This document shows, piece by piece, positions 20,733 through 32,825 of a DNA stretch of 64,000 bases. Numbering within the stretch: position 1 is the first letter of the stretch; each line of letters opens with the position of its first letter. Origin of the DNA: Tetragonia tetragonoides (Eukaryota > Streptophyta > Magnoliopsida > Caryophyllales > Aizoaceae); the NCBI GenBank assembly GCA_038025085.1, contig CM076145.1, positions 11,815,000-11,878,999 on the forward strand, in the 5' to 3' direction. The notes under the pieces were generated by a model, which saw nothing but the letters and a program-made list of their open reading frames with translations, was not told the origin of the DNA and did not search any database. Both the position numbers and the translations under genes were made by a program.

Positions 20733-23700
20733 AATGCTTTCTCTTAAAATACAACACAAAAGAACTCAATCTTTTTCACCCTAGTCATATGAGCTTTTAA
20801 AACGCGTAAATGCATTCAAAAGGTGGAGTTAAAGCTTGTTTGTACTTGTAAACATCCTTGGTGTAGTTTCTCACTCAAATGAATGCAAACAAAGCATTTG
20901 GGTGCTTTCTCTTAATATACAACACAAAAGACCTCAATCTCTTTCACCCTAGTCATATTTGGCTTTTAAAACGCGTAAATACATTCTAAAGCTTGAGTTG
21001 AAGCTTGTTTGTACTTGTAAACATCCCTTGTGTAGTTTCTCACCCCAATGAATGTAAACAAAGCTTTTGGGTGCTTTCTCTGAAAATACAACACAAAGGA
21101 ACTCAATCTCTTTCACCCTAGTCGTATGAGGTTGTAAAACGCGTATATGCATTCAAAAGCTTAAGTTGAAGCTTGTTGGTACTTGTAAACATATTTGGTG
21201 TAGTTTCTCACTCAAATGAATGCAAAGAAAACATTTGGGTGCGTTCTCTTACTATACAACACAAAAGAACTCAATCTCTTTCACCCTTGTCGTATGAGCT
21301 TTTTAAACGCTTAAATGCATTCAAAAGCTTGAGTTCAAGCTTGTTTGTAGTTGTAAACATCCTTGGGGTAGTTTCACACTCAAATGAATGCGAACAAAGC
21401 ATTTGGGTGCTTTCTCTTAAGCTTGAGTTGAAGCTTGTTTGTACTTGTAAACACAAAAGAGATTGAGTTTCTCACTCCAATGAATGCAAACAAAGCTTTT
21501 GGATGCTTTCTCTTAAAATACAACACAAAAGACCTCAATCTCTTTCACCCTAGTCATATGAGCTTATAAAACGCGTAAATGCATTAAAAAGCTTGAGTTG
21601 AAGCTTGTTTGTACTTGTAAACATTCTTGGTGTAGTTTCTCACTCAAATGAATGCAAACAAAGCATTTGTGTAATTTCTCTTAATATACAACACAAAAGG
21701 ACTCAATCTCTTTCACCCTAGTTGTAAGAGCTGTTAAAATGCGTAAATGCATTCAAAAGGTTGAGTTAAAGCTTGTTTGTACTTGTAAACATCCTTGTAG
21801 TTTCTCCCTCAAATGAATGCAAACAAAGCATTTGGGTGCTTTCTCTTAATATACAACACAAAAGAACTCAATCTCTTTCACCCTAGTTGTAAGAGCTGTT
21901 AAAATGCGTAAATGCATTCAAAAGGTTGAGTTAAAGCTTGTTTGTACTTGTGAACATCCTTGGTGTAGTTTCTCCCTCAAATGAATGCAAACAAAGCATT
22001 TGGGTGCTTTCTCTTAATATACAACACAACAGAACTCAATCTCTTTCACCCTAGATGTAAGAGCTGTTAAAACGCGTAAATGCATTCAAAAGGTGGAGTT
22101 AAAGCTTGTTTGTACTTGTAAACATTCTTGGTGTAGTTTCTCACTCAAATGAATGCAAACAAAGCATTTGTGTGATTTCTCTTAATATACAACACAAAAG
22201 AACTCAATCTCTTTCACCCTAGTTGTAAGAGCTGTTAAAATGCGTAAATGCATTCAAAAGGTTGAGTTAAAGCTTGTTTGCACTTGTAAACATCCTTGGT
22301 GTAGTTTCTCCGTGAAATGAATGCAAACAAAGCATTTGGGTGCTTTCTCTTAATATACAACACAAAAGAACTCAATCTCTTTCACCCTAGTTGTAAGAGC
22401 TGTTAAAACGCGTAAATGCATTCAAATGGTGGAGTTAAAGCTTGTTTGTACTTGTAAACATCCTTGGTGTAGTTTCTCACTCAAATGAATGCCAACAAAG
22501 TATTTGGATGCATTCTCTTAATATACAACATAAAAGAACTCAAATCTCTTTCACCCTGCTCGTATGATCTTTCAAAACGTGTAAATGCATTCAAAAGCTT
22601 GAGTTGAAGCTTGTTCGTACTTGTAAACATCCTTGGTGCAGTTTCACACTCAAATGTATCCAAACAAAGTATTTGGATGCTTTCTCTTAATGTACAACAC
22701 AAAAGAACTCAAATCTCTTTTACCCTACTTGTATGAGCTTTTAAAACGCGTAAATGCATTCAAAAGCTTGTTTGTAAATGCATACAATTTCAGTGAGAAA
22801 CTACACCAAGGATGTTTACAAGCACAAACAAGCTTTAACTCCACCTTTTGAATGCATTTACGCATTTTAAAACGCGTAAATACATTCAAAAGCATTTTAA
22901 AACGCGTAAATACATTCAAAAGCTTGAGTTGAAGCTTGTTTGTACTTGTAAACATCCTTGGTGTAGTTTCTCACTCCAATGAATGCAAACAAAGCTTTTG
23001 GGTGCTTTCTCTGAAAATACAACACAAAAGAACTCAATCTCTTTCACCCTAGTCATAAGAGCTGTTAAAACGCGTAAATGCATTCAAAAGGTGGAGTTAA
23101 AGCTTGTTTGTACTTGTAAACATCCTTGGTGTATTTTCTCACTCAAATGAATGCAAACAAAACATTTGGGTGCTGTCTCTTAATATACCACACAAAAGAC
23201 CTCAATGTCTTTTACCCTAGTCATATGAGCTTTTAAAATGCGTAAATACATTCAAAAGCTTGAGTTGAAGCTTGTTTGTACTTGTAAACATCCTTGGTGT
23301 AGTTTCTCACTCCAATGAATGCAAACAAAGCTTTTGGGTGCTTTCTCTGAAAATACAACACAAAAGAACTCAATCTCTTTCACCCTAGTCGTATGAGGTT
23401 TTAAAACGCGTATATGCATTCAAAAGGTGGAGTTAAAGCTTGTTTGTACTTGTAAACATCCTTGGTGTAGTTTCTCACTTAAAGGAATGCAAATAAAGCA
23501 TCTGGGTGCATTCTCTTAATTTTCAACACAAAATAACTCAATCTCTTTCACCCTAGTCGTATGCGCTTTTAAAGCGCGTAAATGCATTCAAAAGCTTGAG
23601 TTGAAGCTTGTTTGTACTTGTAAACATCCTTGGTGTAGTTTCTCACTTAAATGAATGCAAACAAAGCATCTGGGTGCTTTCTCTTAATTTTCAACACAAA

Positions 23701-24024
23701 AGAACTCAATCTCTTTCACCCGAGTCGTAAGAGCTGTTAAAACGCGTAAATGTATTCAAAACGCGTAAATGCATTCAAAAGCTTGAGTTGAAGCTTGTTT
23801 GTACTTGTAAACATTCTTGGTGTAGTTTCTCCTCAAATAAAATGCAAACAAAGCATCTGGGTGATTTCTCTTAATATACAACTCAAAAGAACTCAATCTC
23901 TTTCACTCTAGTCGTAAGAGCCGTTAAAACGCGTAAAAAGGCATTCAAAACGCGTAAATACATTCAAAAGCTTGAGTTGAAGCTTATTTGTACTTGTAAA
24001 CATCCTTGGTATAGTTTCTCACTC
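20733..24024 (-). repeat. Satellite array, reverse block
   Basis: Reverse monomers with a forward piece of about 85 bp at 22781-22865, the partner of the one at 12796. From about 22.2 kb onward it is the copy of 12.2-14.0 kb. A small rearrangement lies at 21420-21475, where AAGCTTGAGTTGAAGC abuts AAACACAAAAGAGATTGAG. Confidence 0.92.
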
Positions 24025-24601
24025 ACCCAAATGCTTTTTTTGCATTCATTTGAGTGAGAAACTACACCAAGGATGTTTACAAGTACAAACAAGCTATAAC
24101 TCCACCTTATGAATGCATTTGCGCGTTTTATAAGCTCATATGACTAGGGTGAAAGAGATTGAGTTCTTTTGTGTTGTATAATAAGAGAAAGCACCCAAAT
24201 GCTTTGTTTGCATTCATTTGAGTGAGAAACTTAACCAAGGATGTTTACAAGTACAAACAAATGCTTTTGAAAGCTTTAGTTAAAGTACTTGTAAATGCTT
24301 TGTTTGCATTCACTTGAGTGAGAAACTACTCTCTGAAAATACGCGTTTTAAAAGCTCATATGAGTAGGGTGAAAGAGATTGAGTTCTTTTGTGTTGTATA
24401 TTAAGAGAAAGCACCCAAATGCTTTGTTTGCATTCATTTGAGGGAGAAACTACACCAAGGATGTTTACAAGTACAAACAAACTTCAACTCAAGCTTTTGA
24501 AAGCATTTACGCGTTTTAAAACCTCATACGACTAGGGTGAAAGAGATTGAGGTCTTTTGTGCTGTATATTAAGAGAAAACACCCAAATGCTTTGTTTGCA
24601 T
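24025..24601 (+). repeat. Satellite array, forward block
   Basis: About 3.4 forward monomers between CACTCACCCAAATGC and TTTGCATACAACAAAG. It is the same inverted patch seen at 14046-14622 and 32248-32825. One monomer (about 24250-24345) is shortened and scrambled, identically in all three copies. Confidence 0.93.
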
Positions 24602-27600
24602 ACAACAAAGTATTTGGGTGCTTTCTCCTAATATACAACACAAATGAACTCAATCTCTATCACCCTAGTTGTAAGTGTTGTTAAAACGCGTAAATACATT
24701 CAAAAGCTTGGTTGAATGCTTATAAGAGCTGTTAAAACGCGTAAATACATTCAAAAGCTTGAGTTGAAGCTTGTTTGTACTTGTAAACATCCGTGGTTAA
24801 GTTTCTCACTCAAATGAATGCAAACAATGCATTTGGGTGCTTTCTCTTAATATACAACACAGTAGAACTCAAACTTTTCACCCTAGTCATATGAGCTTTC
24901 AAAACGCGTAAATGCATTCAAAAGCTTGAGTTGAAGCTTGTTTGTACTTGTAAACATTCTTGGTGTAGTTTCTCACTGAAATGAATGCAAACAAAGCTTT
25001 TGGTTACTTTCTCTTAAAATACAACACAAAAGAACTCAATCTTTTTCAACCTAGTCATATGAGCTTTTAAAACGCGTAAATGCATTCAAAAGCTTGAGTT
25101 GAAGCTTGTTTGTACTTGTAAACATCCTAGGTGTAGTTTCTCACTCCAATGAATGCAAACAAAGCTTTTGGGTGCTTTCTCTTAAAATACAACACAAAAG
25201 AACTCAATCTCTTTCACCCTAGTCGTAAGAGCTGTTAAAACGCGTAAATGCATTCAAAAGGTGGAGTTAAAGCTTGTTTGTACTTGCAAACATCCTTGGT
25301 GTAGTTTCTCACTCAAGTGAATGCAAACAAAGCATTTGGGTGCTTTCTCTTAAAATACAACACAAAAGAACTCAATCTTTTTCACCCTAGTCATATGAGC
25401 TTTTAAAACGCGTAAATGCATTCAAAAGCTTGAGTTGAAGCTTGTTTGTACTTGTAAACATTCTTGGTGTAGTTTCTCCCTCAAATGAATGCAAACAAAG
25501 CATTTGGGTGCTTTCTCTTAATATACAACACAAAAGAACTCAATCTCTTTCACCCTAGATGTAAGAGTTGTTAAAACGCGTAAATGCATTAAAAAGGTGG
25601 AGTTAAAGCTTGTTTGTACTTGTAAACATCCTTGGTGTAGTTTCTCACTCAAATGAATGCAAATAAAGCATTTGGGTGCTTTCTCTTAATATACAACACA
25701 AAAGACCTCAATCTCTTTCACCCTAGTCGTATGAGGTTTTAAAACGCGTAAATGCTTTTTCAAGCTTGAGTTGAAGCTTGTTTGTACTTGTAAGCATCCT
25801 TGGTTAAGTTTCTCACTCAAATGAATGCAAACAAAGCATTTGGGTGCTTTCTCTTAATATACAACACGAAAGAACTCAATCTCATTCACCCTAGATGTAA
25901 GAGCTGTTAAAAAGCGTAAATGCAGTCAAAAGGTGGAGTTAAAGCTTGTTTGTACTTGTAAACATCCTTGGTGTAGTTTCTCACTCAAATGAATGCAAAT
26001 AAAGCATTTGGGTGCTTTCTCTTAATATACAACACAAAAGACCTCAATCTCTTTCACCCTAGTCGTATGAGGTTTTAAAACGCGTAAATGCTTTTTCAAG
26101 CTTGAGTTGAAGTTTGTTTGTACTTTTAAACATCCTTGGTTAAGTTTCTCACTCAAATGAATGCAAACAAAGCATTTGGGTGCTTTCTCTTAATATACAA
26201 CACAAAAGAACTCAATCTTTTTCACCCTATTCATATGAGCTTTTAAAACGCGTAAATACATTCAAAAGCTTGAGTTGAAGCTTGTTTGTACTTGTTAACA
26301 TCCATGGTGTAGTTTCTCACTCAAATGAATGCAAACAAAGCATTTGGGTGCTTTCTCTTAATATACAACAGAAAAGAACTCAATCTGTTTCACCCTAGTC
26401 GTATGAGGTTTTAAAACGCGTAAATGCTTTCAAAAGATTGAGTTGAAGCTTGTTTGTACTTGTAAACATCCTTGGTGTAGTTTCTCCCTCAAATGAATGC
26501 AAAGAAAACATTTGGGTGCGTTCTCTTAATATACAACACAAAAGAACTCAATCTCTTTCACCCTAGTTGTAAGAGCTGTTAAAATGCGTAAATGCATTCA
26601 AAAGGTTGAGTTAAAGCTTGTTTGTACTTGTAAACATCCTTGGTGTAGTTTCTCACTCAAATGAATGCAAACAAAGCATTTGGGTGCTTTCTCTTAATAT
26701 ACAACACAAAAGAACTCAATCTCTTTCACCCTAGATGTAAGAGCTGTTAAAACGCGTAAATGCATTCAAAAGGTGGAGTTAAAGCTTCTTTGTACTTGTA
26801 AACATCCTTGGTGTAGTTTCTCACTCAAATGAATGCCAATAAAGCATTTGGGTGCTTTCTCTTAATATACAACACAAAAGACCTCAATCTCTTTCACCCT
26901 AGTCGTATGAGGGTTTAAAACGCGTAAATGCTTTTTCAAGCTTGAGTTGAAGCTTGTTTGTACTTTTAAACATCCTTGGTTAAGTTTCTCACTCAAATGA
27001 ATGCAAACAAAGCATTTGGGTGCTTTCTCTTAATATACAACACAAAAGAACTCAATCTTTTTCACCCTATTCATATGAGCTTTTAAAACGCGTAAATACA
27101 TTCAAAAGCTTGAGTTGAAGCTTGTTTGTACTTGTTAACATCCATGGTGTAGTTTCTCACTCAAATGAATGCAAACAAAGCATTTGGGTGCTTTCTCTTA
27201 ATATACAACAGAAAAGAACTCAATCTGTTTCACCCTAGTCGTATGAGGTTTTAAAACTCGTAAATGCTTTCAAAAGATTGAGTTGAAGCTTGTTTGTACT
27301 TGTAAACATCCTTGGTGTAGTTTCTCCCTCAAAAGAAGGCAAAGAAAACATTTGGGTGCGTTCTCTTAATATACAACACAAAAGAACTCAATCTCTTTCA
27401 CCCTAGTTGTAAGGGCTCTTAAAATGCGTAAATGCATTCAAAAGGTTGAGTTAAAGCTTGTTTGTACTTGTAAACATCCTTGGTGTAGTTTCTCACTCAA
27501 ATGAATGCAAACAAAGCATTTGGGTGCTTTCTCTTAATATACAACACAAAAGACCTCAATCTCTTTCACCCTAGATGTAAGAGCTGTTAAAACGCGTAAA

Positions 27601-30600
27601 TGCATTCAAAAGGTGGAGTTAAAGCTTGTTTGTACTTGTAAACATCTTTGATGTAGTTTCTCACTCAAATGAATGCAAACAAAGCGTAAATGCATTCAAA
27701 AGGAGGAGTTAAAGCTTGTTTGTACTTGTAAACATCCTTGGTGTAGTTTCTTACTCAAATGAATGCAAACAAAGCATTTGGGTGCTTTCTCTTAAAATAC
27801 AACACAAAAGAACTCAATCTTTTTCACCCTAGTCATATGAGCTTTTAAAACGCGTAAATGCATTCAAAAGCTTGAGTTGAAGCTTGTTTGTACTTGTAAA
27901 CATTCTTGGTGTAGTTTCTCCCTCAAATGAATGCAAACAAAGCATTTGGGTGCTTTCTCTTAATATACAACACAAAAGAACTCAATCTGTTTCACCCTAG
28001 ATGTAAGAGCTGTTAAAACGCGTAAATGCATTCAAAAGGTGGAGTTAAAGCTTGTTTGTACTTGTAAACATCCTTGGTGTAGTTTCTCACTTAAATGAAT
28101 GCAAATAAAGCATTTGGGTGCTTTCTGTTAATATACAACACAAAAGACCTCAATCTCTTTCACCCTAGTCGTATGAGGTTTTAAAACGCGTAAATACTTT
28201 TTCAAGCTTGAGTTGAAGCTTGTTTGTACTTGTAAGCATCCTTGGTTAACTTTCTCACTCAAATGAATGCAAACAAAGCATTTAGGTGCTTTCTCTTAAT
28301 ATACAACACGAAAGAACTCAATCTCTTTCACCCTAGATGTAAGAGCTGTTAAAAAGCGTAAATGCATTCAAAAGGTGGAGTTAAAGCTTGTTTGTACTTG
28401 TAAACATCCTTGGTGTAGTTTCTCACTCAAATGAATGCAAATAAAGCATTTGGGTGCTTTCTCTTAATATACAACACAAAAGACCTCAATCTCTTTCACC
28501 CTAGATGTAAGAGCTGTTAAAACGCGTAAATGCATTCAAAAGGTGGAGTTAAAGCTTGTTTGTACTTGTAAACATCTTTGATGTAGTTTCTCACTCAAAT
28601 GAATGCAAACAAAGCGTAAATGCATTCAAAAGGAGGAGTTAAATCTTGTTTGTACTTGTAAACATCCTTGGTGTAGTTTCTCACTCAAATGAATGCAAAC
28701 AAAGCATTTGGGTGCTTTCTCTTAAAATACAACACAAAAGAACTCAATCTTTTTCACCCTAGTCATATGAGCTTTTAAAACGCGTAAATGCATTCAAAAG
28801 CTTGAGTTGAAGCTTGTTTGTACTTGTAAACATTCTTGGTGTAGTTTCTCCCTCAAATGAATGCAAACAAAGCATTTGGGTGCTTTCTCTTAATATACAA
28901 CACAAAAGAACTCAATCTGTTTCACCCTAGATGTAAGAGCTGTTAAAACGCGTAAATGCATTCAAAAGGTGGAGTTAAAGCTTGTTTGTACTTGTAAACA
29001 TCCTTGGTGTAGTTTCTCACTTAAATGAATGCAAATAAAGCATTTGGGTGCTTTCTCTTAATATACAACACAAAAGACCTCAATCTCTTTCACCCTAGTC
29101 GTATGAGGTTTTAAAACGCGTAAATACTTTTTCAACCTTGAGTTGAAGCTTGTTTGTACTTGTAAGCATCCTTGGTTAAGTTTCTCACTCAAATGAATGC
29201 AAACATAGCATGGTGCTTTCTCTTAATATACAACACGAAAGAACTCAATCTCTTTCACCCTAGATGTAAGAGCTGTTAAAAAGCGTAAATGCATTCAAAA
29301 GGTGGAGTTAAAGCTTGTTTGTACTTGTAAACATCCTTGGTGTAGTTTCTCACTCAAATAAATGCAAATAAAGCATTTGGGTGCTTTCTCTTAATATACA
29401 ACTCAAAAGACCTCAATCTCTTTCACCCTAGTCGTATGAGGTTTTAAAACGCGTAAATGCTTTTTCAAGCTTGAGTTGAAGCTTGTTTGTACTTTTAAAC
29501 ATCCTTGGTTAAGTTTCTCACTCAAATGAATGCAAACAAAGCATTTGGGTGCTTTCTCTTAATATACAACACAAAAGAACTCAATCTTTTTCACCCTATT
29601 CATATGAGCTTTTAAAACGCGTAAATACATTCAAAAGCTTGAGTTGAAGCTTGTTTGTACTTGTTAACATCCGTGGTGTAGTTTCTCACTCAAATGAATG
29701 CAAACAAAGCATTTGGATGCTTTCTCTTAATATACAACAGAAAAGAACTCAATCTGTTTCACCCTAGTCGTATGAGGTTTTAAAACCCGTAAATGCTTTC
29801 AAAAGATTGAGTTGAAGCTTGTTTGTACTTGTAAACATCCTTGGTGTAGTTTCTCCTTCAAAAGAAGGCAAAGAAAACATTTGGGTGCGTTCTCTTAATA
29901 TACAACACAAAAGAACTCAATCTCTTTCACCCTAGTTGTAAGAGCTGTTAAAATGCGTAAATGCATTCAAAAGGTTGAGTTAAAGCTTGTTTGTACTTGT
30001 AAACATCCTTGGTGTAGTTTCTCACTCAAATGAATGCAAACAAAGCATTTGGGTGCTTTCTCTTAATATACAACACAAAAGAACTCAATCTCTTTCACCC
30101 TAGATGTAAGAGCTGTTAAAACGCGTAAATGCATTCAAAAGGTGGAGTTAAAGCTTGTTTGTACTTGTAAACATCCTTGGTGTAGTTTCTCACTCAAATG
30201 AATGCAAACAGAGCATTTGGGTACTTTCTCTTAATATACAACACAAAAGACCTCAATCTCTTTCACCCTAGTCATATGAGCTTTTATAACGCGTAAATAC
30301 ATTCAAAAGCTTGAGTTGAAGCTTGTTTGTACTTGTAAACATTCTTGGTGTAGTTTCTCTCTCCAATGAATGCAAACAAAGTTTTTTGGTGCTTTCTCTG
30401 AAAATACAACACAAAAGAACTCAATCTCTTTCACCCTACATGTAAGAGCTGTTAAAACGCGTAAATGCATTCAAAAGGTGGAGTTAAAGCTTGTTTGTGC
30501 TTGTAAACATCCTTGGTGTAGTTTCTCACTCAAATGAATGCAAACAAAGCATTTGGGTGCTTTCTCTTAATATACAACACAAAAGAACTCAATCTCTTTC

Positions 30601-32247
30601 ACCCTAGTTGTAAGAGCTGTTAAAATGCGTAAGTGCATTCAAAAGGTTTTGTTAAAGCTTGTTTGTACTTGTAAACATCCTTTGTGTAGTTTCTCACTCA
30701 AATGAATACAAACAAAGCATTTGGGTACTTTCTCTTAATATACAACACAAAAGACCTCAATCTCTTTCACCCTAGTCGTATGAGCTTTTAAAACGGGTAA
30801 ATACATTGAAAAGTTTGAGTTGAAGCTTGTTTGTACTTGTAAACATCCTTGGTGTGGTTTATCTATCCAATGAATGCAAATAAAACTTTTTGGTGCTTTC
30901 TCTGAATATACAACACAAAAGAACTCAATCTCTTTCACCCTAGATGTAAGAGCTGTTAAAACGCGTAAATGCATTTAAAAGGTGGAGTTAAAGATTGTTT
31001 GTACTTGTAAACATCCTTGGTGTAGTTTCTCCTCAAATGAATGGAAACAAAGCATTTGGGTGCTTTCTCTTAATATACAACACAAAAGACCGCAATCTCT
31101 TTCACCCTAGTCGTATGAGGTTTTAAAACGCGTAAATGCTTTCAAAAGCTTCAGTTGAAGCTTGTTTGTTCTTGTAAACATCCTTGGTGTAGTTTCTCCC
31201 TCAAATGAATGCAAACAAAGCATTTGGGTGCTTTCTCTTAATATACAACAGAAAAGAACTCAATCTGTTTCACCCTAGTCGTGTGAGGTTTTAAAACGCG
31301 TAAATGCTTTCAAAAGATTGAGTTGAAGCTTGTTTGTACTTGTAAACATCCTTGGTGTAGTTTCTCCCTCAAATGAATGCAAAGAAAACATTTGGGTGCG
31401 TTCTCTTAATATACAACACAAAAGAACTCAATCTCTTTCACCCTAGTTGTAAGAGCTGTTAAAATGCGTAAATGCATTCAAAAGGTTGAGTTAAAGCTTG
31501 TTTGTACTTGTAAACATCCTTGGTGTAGTTTCTCACTCAAATGAATGCAAACATAGCATTTGGGTGCTTTCTCTTAATATACAACACAAAAGAACTCAAT
31601 CTCTTTCACCCTAGATGTAAGAGCTGTTAAAACGCGTAAATGCATTCAAAAGGTGGAGTTAAAGCTTGTTTGTACTTGTAAACATCCTTGGTGTAGTTTC
31701 TCACTCAAATGAATGCAAACAAAGCATTTGGGTACTTTCTCTTAATATACAACACAAAAGACCTCAATCTCTTTCACCCTAGTCATATGAGCTTTTATAA
31801 CGCGTAAATACATTCAAAAGCTTGAGTTGAAGCTTGTTTGTACTTGTAAACATCCTTGGTGTAGTTTCTCACTTAAATGAATGCAAACAAAGCATCTGGG
31901 TGCTTTCTCTTAATTTTCAACACAAAAGAACTCAATCTCTTTCACCCGAGTCGTAAGAGCTGTTAAAACGCGTAAATGTATTCAAAACGCGTAAATGCAT
32001 TCAAAAGCTTGAGTTGAAGCTTGTTTGTACTTGTAAACATCCTTGGTGTAGTTTCTCCTCAAATAAAATGCAAACAAAGCATCTGGGTGATTTCTCTTAA
32101 TATACAACTCAAAAGAACTCAATCTCTTTGACCCTAGTCGTAAGAGCCGTTAAAACGCGTAAAAAGGCATTCAAAACGCGTAAATACATTCAAAAGCTTG
32201 AGTTGAAGCTTGTTTATACTTGTAAACATTCTTGGTATAGTTTCTCA
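24602..32247 (-). repeat. Long reverse satellite block
   Basis: About 45 reverse monomers. One copy of the 1176-bp, 7-monomer unit begins near 25.80 kb. A 930-bp unit containing a truncated monomer (CAAAGCGTAAATGCATTC at 27681 and 28611) is tandemly duplicated. No gene is seen. Confidence 0.94.
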
Positions 32248-32825
32248 CTCACCCAAATGCTTTGTTTGCATTCATTTGAGTGAGAAACTACACCAAGGAT
32301 GTTTACAAGTACAAACAAGCTTTAACTCCACCTTTTGAATGCATTTGCGCGTTTTATAAGCTCATATGACTAGGGTGAAAGAGATTGAGTTCTTTTGTGT
32401 TGTATAATAAGAGAAAGCACCCAAATGCTTTGTTTGCATTCATTTGAGTGAGAAATTAACCAAGGATGTTTACAAGTACAAACAAATGCTTTTGAAAGCT
32501 TGAGTTAAAGTACTTGTAAATGCTTTGTTTGCATTCATTTGAGTGAGAAACTACTCTCTGAAAATACGCGTTTTAAAAGCTCATATGAGTAGGGTGAAAG
32601 AGATTGAGTTCTTTTGTGTTGTATATTAAGAGAAAGCACCCAAATGCTTTGTTTGCATTCATTTGAGGGAGAAACTACACCAAGGATGTTTACAAGTACA
32701 AACAAACTTCAACTCAAGCTTTTGAAAGCATTTACGCGTTTTAAAACCTCATACGACTAGGGTGAAAGAGGTTGAGGTCTTTTGTGCTGTATATTAAGAG
32801 AAAACACCCAAATGCTTTGTTTGCA
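32248..32825 (+). repeat. Satellite array, forward block (third copy)
   Basis: Third copy of the forward patch, with the same junctions as at 14.05 and 24.03 kb. Confidence 0.93.
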
